Source: a bacterium
GTDB taxonomy: Bacteria; Bacteroidota; Bacteroidia; Bacteroidales; Bacteroidaceae
Reading direction: 5' to 3'
DNA length: 7,350 bases
NCBI GenBank assembly: GCA_004559785.1
Contig: SFXD01000090.1
Coordinates: 1 to 7,350 of the forward strand
Shown here: positions 1 to 5,388 of the stretch, one piece after another
How the letters are laid out: each line of letters starts with the position of its first letter
How positions within the stretch are numbered: position 1 is the first letter of the stretch
The notes under the pieces: model-generated
What the model was told of the DNA's origin: nothing
The model's database searches: none
The model's input: only the letters and a program-made list of their open reading frames with translations
Position numbers and translations under genes: made by a program

Positions 1-89
1 TAGAGCACCCCTTTACTCTTCCGACCTTTGGCGTGACATGGGGGAGAGTTGCAAGGACAGGACGCCTCGGGTAAATGGAAGGAGCCTTG

Positions 90-114
90 ACGCACGCTGA
101 AAGCGCAAATGCGT
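90..114. repeat. Imperfect hairpin
   Basis: ACGCA at 90-94 pairs with TGCGT at 110-114. Inside it, CGCT at 95-98 pairs with AGCG at 102-105 around a GAA loop, leaving CAAA (106-109) as an asymmetric bulge. No T-run follows on either strand, so it is not a typical terminator. It may belong to an upstream transcript or be chance. Confidence 0.3.
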
Positions 115-121
115 AGATGCA

Positions 122-143
122 CTATATACATCATTATATATAG
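122..143. repeat. AT-rich inverted repeat
   Basis: CTATATA at 122-128 is an exact inverted copy of TATATAG at 137-143, with an 8-base spacer. It stands out as the most AT-rich spot in the region upstream of the palindrome cluster. It could be a protein-binding or promoter-like site, but no matching promoter boxes were found. Such short AT palindromes also arise by chance. Confidence 0.3.
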
Positions 144-236
144 GCGGATTTCATGGTTATTCCTTTGCCCCATTTAGGACGTTTAGGTGGATATTGGGGT
201 GGAGAACGGCATGTTTGCCCTTGGCTGCTGTTGGAT

Positions 237-279
237 TTCCCTTAGAAATGAAGGGGACACTAAGAGGATGCTAAGGGAA
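237..279. repeat. Inverted repeat TTCCCTTAG / CTAAGGGAA
   Basis: TTCCCTTAG at 237-245 is an exact inverted copy of CTAAGGGAA at 271-279, separated by 25 bases. A further CTAAG lies at 260-264 inside the spacer and could compete for the left arm. The right half sits in a purine-rich stretch that continues to about 304. No function can be assigned. Confidence 0.3.
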
Positions 280-410
280 TGCAAGGGGAAAGAGGGAAAG
301 ACGGGCATACGACACAAGACACGCAAGGCACGGCTTGGTGTAAACATTTTTCCCATAACAAGACCTTTAGGTACGGGCAGGCTGGCGCCTCCCTTGGAAG
401 GAAAGAGTCA

Positions 411-471
411 TTTCCTCGGGTGGAAAATAATTTTCCCTCCCGTGGGAAAAAACTTTTCCTCGGGAGGGAAA
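411..471. repeat. Cluster of three alternating palindromic repeats
   Basis: Three related 16-20 base units lie almost back to back: unit A at 411-426 (TTTCCTCGGGTGGAAA), unit B at 431-450 (TTTTCCCTCCCGTGGGAAAA) and unit C at 454-471 (TTTTCCTCGGGAGGGAAA). B matches A and C best when read on the opposite strand, so the units alternate in orientation. Each unit is itself palindromic at its ends (TTTCC/GGAAA). Neighbouring units can also pair, A with B or B with C, giving mutually exclusive larger hairpins. This is the look of a dispersed intergenic palindrome of the REP or MITE-remnant kind. Copies elsewhere in the genome cannot be seen from one window. Confidence 0.7.
432..471 (-). terminator. 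Candidate metG intrinsic terminator
   Basis: Repeat units B and C fold into one long hairpin. Positions 432-442 pair with 461-471 over 11 perfect base pairs. After a one-base bulge at 443 and a G-T wobble (444/460), 445-450 pair with 454-459 around a three-base loop. Read on the minus strand, the stem is followed by ATTATTTT, a U-rich run in RNA. On the plus strand the stem is followed by TATGGCTGA, which is not U-rich. This orientation and the position about 80 bases past the metG stop codon suggest termination of metG. Unit A could compete for unit B and weaken the structure. Termination itself is inferred. Confidence 0.5.
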
Positions 472-530
472 TATGGCTGACTCACCTTAGCTTGCAGGGG
501 ACAGGAGCCTGTGTAAGGATTTTTCCAATA

Positions 531-546
531 CGGGCAACGAAGCCCG
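531..546 (-). other. Small GC hairpin just after the metG stop
   Basis: CGGGC at 531-535 pairs with GCCCG at 542-546 around a six-base loop, only a few bases past the metG stop codon at 551-553. On the minus strand it is followed by TATTGGAAAAATCC, not a U-run. It may therefore protect the 3' end or cause a pause rather than terminate on its own. Confidence 0.3.
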
Positions 547-550
547 GGGG

Positions 551-2623
551 TTAGCCCACCTGGCTTCCGCCCTTGACCTCTCCCATGGTGGTAGTGAGGG
601 AAAGGTCGCCGTTGTAGTTGACGGCGGAGAGTATCATGCCACGGCTCTCCTCGCCCATCATCTGCCGCGGGGCGAGGTTGGCTATGAACAGCACGCGCTT
701 GCCCACGAGCTGCTCCGGTTCGTACCACTGGGCTATGCCCGAAAGGATGGTGCGGTCCTGCCCACTGCCATCGTCGAGGGTGAACTTGAGCAGCTTCTTG
801 CTCTTGCGCACCTTCTCGCACGCCTTGACGAGTCCCACGCGGATGTCCAGCTTCTCGAAGTCCTCGAACGGGATGGTGTCCTTGACGGGAGCCGCCTTGT
901 AGGCAGCCTCCTCGTTGGCACGCACCGTGGCCTCCAGCTTGGCAACCTGTGCAGCGATGACCTCGTCCTCTATCTTAGTGAAGAGCAGTTCGGGCTTGGG
1001 CAACAGCCTGCCCTGTGGCACGAGGTCGGTAGAGCCGAGACGCTCCCACAGTTCTCCCTCGTTGCCCGTAGCATCCATGCCTATCATGGTGAAGAGCCTG
1101 CCGCTGCTGAAGGGCAGGAAGGGCAGGAAGGCAATGGCAAGGTTGGCAGTTATCTGCAGCGATATGTTGATGATGGTCTTGACGCGCTCGGGGTCTGTCT
1201 TGACCACCTTCCATGGCTCGCTGTCGGCAATGTACTTGTTGCCGATGCGGGCAAGGTTCATCGCCTCCTTCTGTGCCTCGCGGAACTTGAAGCCCTCGAG
1301 CAGTTCCTCAAGGCGCTCCTTCACGCCACGGAACTCAGAGAGTGTCTCGCGGTCGAAGTCGGTGAGTTCGCCGCACTGTGGCACTATGCCGTCGTAGTAT
1401 TTCTGCGTCAGCTGCAAGGCACGGTTGACGAAGTTGCCGTACACGGCCACAAGCTCGTTGTTGCAACGCGCCTGGTAGTCGGCCCAGGTGAAGTCGTTGT
1501 CCTTGGTCTCGGGAGCATTGGCAGTGAGCACATAGCGCAACTCGTCCTGACGGCCGGGCAGCTCGTCGAGGTATTCGTTGAGCCATACGGCATAGTTCTT
1601 GGACGTGGAAATCTTATTGCCCTCAAGGTTGAGGAACTCGTTGGCAGGCACGTTGTCGGGCAGGATATAGCCTCCATGTGCCTTGAGCATGGCAGGGAAG
1701 ACTATGCAGTGGAATACGATGTTGTCCTTGCCTATGAAGTGGACGAGACGCGTCTCGGGGTCCTTCCACCACGTCTCCCAAGAGCCAAGCTCGGGCCGGG
1801 CGTCGCATAGTTCCTTGGTATTGGAAATGTATCCTATGGGGGCGTCAAACCACACGTATAGCACCTTGCCGTCCGCACCCTCCACAGGAACGGGGATGCC
1901 CCATTCGAGGTCGCGGGTCACTGCACGCGGATGAAGCCCTCCGTCGAGCCAGCTCTTGCACTGCCCGTAGACATTGCTGCGCCACTCCTTGTGCTCCTGC
2001 AGGATCCACTTCTCCAGCCACTCCTGGTCCTTGTCGAGGGGAAGATACCAATGCTTGGTGGCGCGCCTTACGAGGGGATTGCCAGTCTCGGCATTGTAGG
2101 GGTTGATGAGCTCCTCGGGCGAGAGGGTTGCGCCGCACTTCTCGCACTGGTCGCCGTATGCCTCGGGGGCATGGCAGCGCGGACACTCGCCGCGTATGTT
2201 GCGGTCGGTAAGGAAACGCCCCGTCTGCTCGTCGTAGAACTGCTCGCTGACCTGCTCGACGAACTTGCCGTCGTCGTAGAGCTTGCGGAAGAAGTCGCTG
2301 GCAAGCCGGTGGTGGACTTCGCTGGTGGTGCGGCTGTAGATGTCGAACGATATGCCGAACCTCTCGAAGGAGTCCTTTATTAAATAATGGTAGCGGTCTA
2401 CCACGTCCTGAACTGAGATTCCCTCCTTGCGCGCCCTGATGGTAACGGGCACTCCATGCTCGTCAGACCCTCCTATGAACAGCACCTGACGACCCTTGAG
2501 ACGAAGATAGCGGACATAGATGTCGGCAGGAACGTATACGCCGGCAAGATGCCCTATGTGTACCGGCCCGTTTGCGTATGGCAAGGCGGCGGTCACGGTT
2601 GTCCTTTTGAATTTCTTATCCAT
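551..2623 (-). CDS. metG: Methionyl-tRNA synthetase
   Basis: This 690-residue cytoplasmic enzyme charges tRNA-Met with methionine using ATP, feeding both initiation and elongation. The class I signature is HIGH at residues 22-25, inside an ALPYANGPVHIGH context. The zinc knuckle has four cysteines, C147, C150, C160 and C163 (CxxC-x9-CxxC). WFDAPIGY lies at 258-265. The second ATP loop reads KISTS at 337-341 instead of the textbook KMSKS. An anticodon-binding helical region follows at roughly 370-550. A C-terminal OB-fold tRNA-binding domain occupies about 585-690, containing KLDIRVG and LAPRQMMGEESRGM. The length is normal for a MetRS carrying the fused C-terminal domain. The ATG at 2623 gives the expected N-terminus and follows a good promoter. 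The gene is monocistronic within the window and divergent from the glycan operon. Its arginine codons lean towards CGC/CGT, as expected for a well-expressed gene. Confidence 0.98.
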   Translation of the reverse strand: MDKKFKRTTVTAALPYANGPVHIGHLAGVYVPADIYVRYLRLKGRQVLFIGGSDEHGVPVTIRARKEGISVQDVVDRYHYLIKDSFERFGISFDIYSRTTSEVHHRLASDFFRKLYDDGKFVEQVSEQFYDEQTGRFLTDRNIRGECPRCHAPEAYGDQCEKCGATLSPEELINPYNAETGNPLVRRATKHWYLPLDKDQEWLEKWILQEHKEWRSNVYGQCKSWLDGGLHPRAVTRDLEWGIPVPVEGADGKVLYVWFDAPIGYISNTKELCDARPELGSWETWWKDPETRLVHFIGKDNIVFHCIVFPAMLKAHGGYILPDNVPANEFLNLEGNKISTSKNYAVWLNEYLDELPGRQDELRYVLTANAPETKDNDFTWADYQARCNNELVAVYGNFVNRALQLTQKYYDGIVPQCGELTDFDRETLSEFRGVKERLEELLEGFKFREAQKEAMNLARIGNKYIADSEPWKVVKTDPERVKTIINISLQITANLAIAFLPFLPFSSGRLFTMIGMDATGNEGELWERLGSTDLVPQGRLLPKPELLFTKIEDEVIAAQVAKLEATVRANEEAAYKAAPVKDTIPFEDFEKLDIRVGLVKACEKVRKSKKLLKFTLDDGSGQDRTILSGIAQWYEPEQLVGKRVLFIANLAPRQMMGEESRGMILSAVNYNGDLSLTTTMGEVKGGSQVG

Positions 2624-2642
2624 GTTTCATCACATTTTGGCG

Positions 2643-2674
2643 CAAAATTACAAAGATTTCGCCTAAAGGACAAA
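2643..2674 (-). promoter_or_regulatory. metG promoter, Bacteroidota type
   Basis: Read on the minus strand, TTTG (2674-2671) is followed after 20 bases by TAATTTTG (2650-2643). This matches the Bacteroidota housekeeping promoter pattern of TTTG at -33 and TAnnTTTG at -7. Transcription would start near 2637-2639, leaving a leader of only about 15 bases before the metG ATG. That is too short for a T-box or SAM riboswitch. No Shine-Dalgarno sequence is visible, which is usual for this phylum. The match is direct; activity is inferred. Confidence 0.6.
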
Positions 2675-2694
2675 GGATTTTGAAAAAGATTCGG

Positions 2695-2702
2695 TATATT
2701 TG
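2695..2702 (+). promoter_or_regulatory. Promoter -7 box of the DUF4254-glycan operon
   Basis: TATATTTG matches the Bacteroidota -7 consensus TAnnTTTG exactly and is followed by a purine-rich leader. Transcription would start near 2706-2709, about 25 bases before the ATG at 2733. There is no TTTG at the usual 20-base distance upstream: that position (2671-2674) reads CAAA on this strand and serves as the -33 box of metG on the other. A TTTTG at 2678-2682 is too close (12 bases). The promoter may therefore be weaker or activator-dependent. The leader before 2733 is A-rich with no Shine-Dalgarno. Confidence 0.5.
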
Positions 2703-2732
2703 CAGAACAAACGATAAAAAAACATAATTCTC

Positions 2733-3344
2733 ATGCACACTACTTTCACAGAACAGGCAAACGACATCTTCAACAAAACGATAGACGACTACCACCTGAC
2801 GGACAACGTGGACGAACCGATAAGAAACCCCTACGAGAGGGGTACCATTGAATTCGACCTCTACCTGAAGAACTGGATAGACACCGTGCAGTGGCACCTG
2901 GAGGACATAATACGCGACCCTGCCATAGATCCCGTGGCGGCTCTCGCCCTGAAAAGGCGCATCGACCGAAGCAACCAGGAGCGCACCGACCTGGTGGAGC
3001 AGATAGACAGCTACTTCTACACCATGTACAGCGACACGCAGCCAACCGACTCTGCCACCATCAATACCGAAAGCCCCGCATGGGCCGTGGACAGGCTGAG
3101 CATACTGGCACTGAAGATATACCACATGCAGGAACAGGTAAGGCGCACGGACGCTACGGACGAGCACAAGGCAAAGTGCCAGGCAAAGCTGGACATCCTG
3201 CTACAGCAGCGCGCCGACCTGAGCCTGGCCATAGACCAACTGCTGGACGACTTTGCCAACGGACGCAAGTATATGAAGGTATACAAGCAAATGAAAATGT
3301 ACAACGACCCAAGCACGAACCCTATTCTCTACGGAAAGAAGTGA
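2733..3344 (+). CDS. DUF4254 family protein of unknown function
   Basis: This 203-residue protein is predicted to be soluble: it has no signal peptide and no membrane segment. It is rich in charged, probably helical segments. I recognise it as the DUF4254 type from the central block IRNPYERGTIEFDLYLKNWI (about 30-49), then DTVQWHLEDIIRDP and the KRRIDRSNQERTDLVEQID stretch that follows. The family's biochemical function is unknown to me. In Bacteroidota it is commonly found beside a family 9 glycosyltransferase, as here. It is the first gene of the operon, 109 bases from divergent metG. Its stop overlaps a possible GTG start of the next gene (GTGA at 3341-3344). The ATG at 2733 fits the promoter and the A-rich leader. 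A supporting role in glycan assembly is inferred from neighbours only. Confidence 0.88.
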   Translation: MHTTFTEQANDIFNKTIDDYHLTDNVDEPIRNPYERGTIEFDLYLKNWIDTVQWHLEDIIRDPAIDPVAALALKRRIDRSNQERTDLVEQIDSYFYTMYSDTQPTDSATINTESPAWAVDRLSILALKIYHMQEQVRRTDATDEHKAKCQAKLDILLQQRADLSLAIDQLLDDFANGRKYMKVYKQMKMYNDPSTNPILYGKK

Positions 3345-4342
3345 AGGAAGTGGGAAGACACCTGATGCTCATCAGATTCTCCGCCCTGGGCGACATACTG
3401 ATGACCGTGCCCGTAGTGGATGCCCTCGCAAGGCAATATCCCGACGTCAGGATAACGATGGTGAGCCGTCCATATGTGGGGAGCATATTCGGGAGACTGC
3501 CGGAAAACGTCCATTTCAACGGCATAAACCCACGGGAATACGGGGGGATTACAGGCTTGACGAAACTGTTTTGCGAACTGTACAAGCTGAGACCTGATGC
3601 CGTGTGCGACCTTCACGACGTACTGAGAACGAAATTCCTGAGATATGCCTTCAGGATAAAAGGCACAGAGGTGCATAGCATACACAAGGACAGAAAAGCC
3701 CGGAAACAATTCCTCGCACAAGACGTCAAGTCGCAGCAGGAAACCAGTTTCGAACGATATGCCAAGGCTCTCGAAAAAACAGGATTCCCGGTAGACACAA
3801 GCATGATGCGGCACCCCCTTGCAAGAAGCAACCGGGAAAAGAAGGGGGTGGGGATTGCCCCGTTCGCCACCTACGAAGGAAAGACTTACCCGTTGGAAAG
3901 GATGGAATCCGTAGTGAAGTCACTTTCAGGAAGAGGATTGGAAGTATTCCTTTTCGGAGCAGGCGAGAAAGAAAGAGCCGTGACGGAATCATGGGAGAAG
4001 AAATACAGCAGGGTGAAAAGCATGGTGGGCATATTGCCCGACCTGGCTTCGGAGGCAGACTTGATAGACAGCCTGGAAGTAATGGTCACCATGGACAGCG
4101 GCAACATGCACCTCGCCTCGCTGACCTCGACGCCCGTGGTGAGCATCTGGGGTGCGACACATCCCATGGCAGGATTCCTCGGATGGGGACAGAAAACGGA
4201 GAACGCCATACAAATTGAAGGCATGGAGTGCCGGCCATGCAGCATATTCGGCAACAAGCCATGCCGGTTGGGAGGCTACCCCTGCATGAACGGCATTGCT
4301 CCCGACACGATAGTCAACAAAGTCTTGGAACTATGCAGATAG
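3341..4342 (+). CDS. Glycosyltransferase family 9, heptosyltransferase-like
   Basis: This is a cytoplasmic GT-B enzyme of the ADP-heptose:LPS heptosyltransferase family (GT9), which adds sugars to lipopolysaccharide inner core or a similar lipid-linked glycan. With the start at 3341 (333 residues), the N-terminal glycine loop IRFSALGD lies at 11-18. The nucleotide-sugar region MDSGNMHLASLTSTPVVSIW is at 251-270, followed by GATHP at 271-275. A cysteine-rich tail follows with C297, C300, C308 and C315. The start is uncertain. GTG at 3341 overlaps the DUF4254 stop as GTGA. GTG at 3350 gives the most family-like N-terminus. ATG at 3365 has a GGGAAG 7 bases upstream but trims the first strand to MLIRF (325 residues). 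Arginine codons are mostly AGA/AGG, unlike metG. The sugar donor and acceptor cannot be told from the sequence. Confidence 0.9.
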   Translation: MKEVGRHLMLIRFSALGDILMTVPVVDALARQYPDVRITMVSRPYVGSIFGRLPENVHFNGINPREYGGITGLTKLFCELYKLRPDAVCDLHDVLRTKFLRYAFRIKGTEVHSIHKDRKARKQFLAQDVKSQQETSFERYAKALEKTGFPVDTSMMRHPLARSNREKKGVGIAPFATYEGKTYPLERMESVVKSLSGRGLEVFLFGAGEKERAVTESWEKKYSRVKSMVGILPDLASEADLIDSLEVMVTMDSGNMHLASLTSTPVVSIWGATHPMAGFLGWGQKTENAIQIEGMECRPCSIFGNKPCRLGGYPCMNGIAPDTIVNKVLELCR

Positions 4343-5388
4343 GTTACGACGCAAAACGGTATTTCCACAATCGGACGGGGCTGGGCAACTACTCGCGCAC
4401 CGTCGTCAACGGCATGAAAAGGCTCTTTCCCGAATGCAAGTACATCCTGTACGACAGAAAGACGCTGAAAAGGGTGCTGCAACTCGGTGGAATCGCAGAA
4501 AAAGACGGATGCGACATATACCACGGACTGAGCAACGAGCTGCCCTTCGACATAAAGGGTAAGAAGGTGCGCTCCGTGGTGACAACGCACGACGTGGCTT
4601 GGAGGAGGTTCACCGACATGTACCACAGCATCGACAGGATGCTGTATGACGTGAAATACGGATGGGCGGCACGGAACGCAGACCATGTGATAGCAATCAG
4701 CCAGAGCACCAAGGAGGACGTGATATACTATTACAATGTGCCCGAGGAGCGCATCACAGTACTCTACCAACCCGTACAGGAATTATTTTACACGCCACTG
4801 GACAAGGACTTGGCACAAGGACTGAGGATGGAGGCACTGCCCACTATCCCTTCCAATTACCTGCTCAGCGTTGGGTCGGTGAACAGCCGAAAAAACCTGC
4901 TACGCACCCTGGAGGCCTTGAGCACGATTCCAGCGGGGCAAAAGCTTCCACTGATAATAGTGGGCAACGGGAAGGAGTACCTGAAGGTGTGCCGAGAGTT
5001 CTGCTCGAAACACCTGCGGCCCGCAGACACGATATGGCTGACCCACATAAAGGACAACCGCACGCTACAGGCACTATATGCCGGAGCTACGGCTATGCTG
5101 TACCCATCCATGTACGAGGGTTTCGGGCTGCCCGTGGCAGAAGCCTTGCTGCAAGGATGCCCCGTACTGACCAGCACGGTTTCTTCCCTGCCAGAGGCAG
5201 CCGGGCCTGGTGGACTGACAGTGGACCCGAGCGACGTAGAGGCCATGGCGGCAGGCATCAGCAGGCTGACCGAAGACGAAGGACTAAGGACGAGGCTTGC
5301 TGCTGAGGGGGAAATGTATTGCCGGGAGAACCTTGACCCTGACATACAGACAAGAAAACTAATGGAAATATACAGGAAACTGGAATGA
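4333..5388 (+). CDS. Glycosyltransferase family 4 (group 1)
   Basis: This 351-residue GT-B retaining glycosyltransferase is probably cytoplasmic or loosely attached to the inner membrane. It transfers a sugar from a nucleotide donor to a growing glycan. The N-terminal domain starts MQIGYDAKRYFHNRTGLGNY, with a glycine loop at 16-19. TTHDVAW is at 84-90, and AISQSTKEDV (121-130) marks the end of the acceptor domain. The donor domain contains SVGSVNSRKNLLRTLEAL (179-196) and ends in the family motif YEGFGLPVAE, where E262 and E270 form the E-x7-E pair. ATG at 4333 restores the family N-terminus and overlaps the GT9 gene by 10 bases, implying coupled translation. Its 3' end overlaps the next gene as ATGA. 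Length is normal. Donor and acceptor are unknown. Confidence 0.93.
   Translation: MQIGYDAKRYFHNRTGLGNYSRTVVNGMKRLFPECKYILYDRKTLKRVLQLGGIAEKDGCDIYHGLSNELPFDIKGKKVRSVVTTHDVAWRRFTDMYHSIDRMLYDVKYGWAARNADHVIAISQSTKEDVIYYYNVPEERITVLYQPVQELFYTPLDKDLAQGLRMEALPTIPSNYLLSVGSVNSRKNLLRTLEALSTIPAGQKLPLIIVGNGKEYLKVCREFCSKHLRPADTIWLTHIKDNRTLQALYAGATAMLYPSMYEGFGLPVAEALLQGCPVLTSTVSSLPEAAGPGGLTVDPSDVEAMAAGISRLTEDEGLRTRLAAEGEMYCRENLDPDIQTRKLMEIYRKLE

Larger units (their letters stand above)
1..550. other. Non-coding intergenic region downstream of metG
   Basis: No convincing gene is seen here. The longest open frames (about 90-97 codons, plus strand) start with GTG or in poor context, have protein-unlike composition, and run through the palindromic repeats. 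The stretch contains an imperfect hairpin at 90-114, an AT-rich inverted repeat at 122-143, a purine-rich tract at about 246-304, an inverted TTCCCTTAG repeat at 237-279, the palindrome cluster at 411-471 and a small GC hairpin at 531-546. The TAG at positions 1-3 could be the stop of an upstream gene, but this cannot be decided from the window. I see no tRNA, rRNA or CRISPR array, and no strict TAnnTTTG promoter box on either strand. Confidence 0.7.

Noticed and set aside
411..471. CRISPR-like repeat array
   Set aside because: Units alternate in orientation, spacers are only 3-4 bases, and no cas gene is present.
187..480. 97-codon plus-strand frame, with a second overlapping frame at 279-554
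   Set aside because: The first starts with GTG, both have protein-unlike composition, and both run through the palindrome cluster, which produces repetitive K/F/P/G-rich peptides. No promoter precedes them and no family is recognisable.
915..2383. Long plus-strand frames (150-160 codons) opposite metG
   Set aside because: They are shadows of the GC-skewed metG coding frame on the other strand. metG carries every expected motif, and these translations show low-complexity serine, arginine or leucine runs.
2624..2732. T-box or SAM riboswitch controlling metG
   Set aside because: The predicted leader is about 15 bases and the whole intergenic region only 109 bases, too short for such elements. 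No fitting conserved core was seen.
2616..3167. 183-codon minus-strand frame running from inside DUF4254 across the divergent promoter
   Set aside because: It lies antisense to a recognised family, crosses both predicted promoters and ends in the metG start. The translation is valine/histidine-rich and resembles no family.
4662..5306. 214-codon plus-strand frame inside the GT4 gene
   Set aside because: It is an out-of-frame reading of the GT4 gene, whose own frame carries the complete family motifs.
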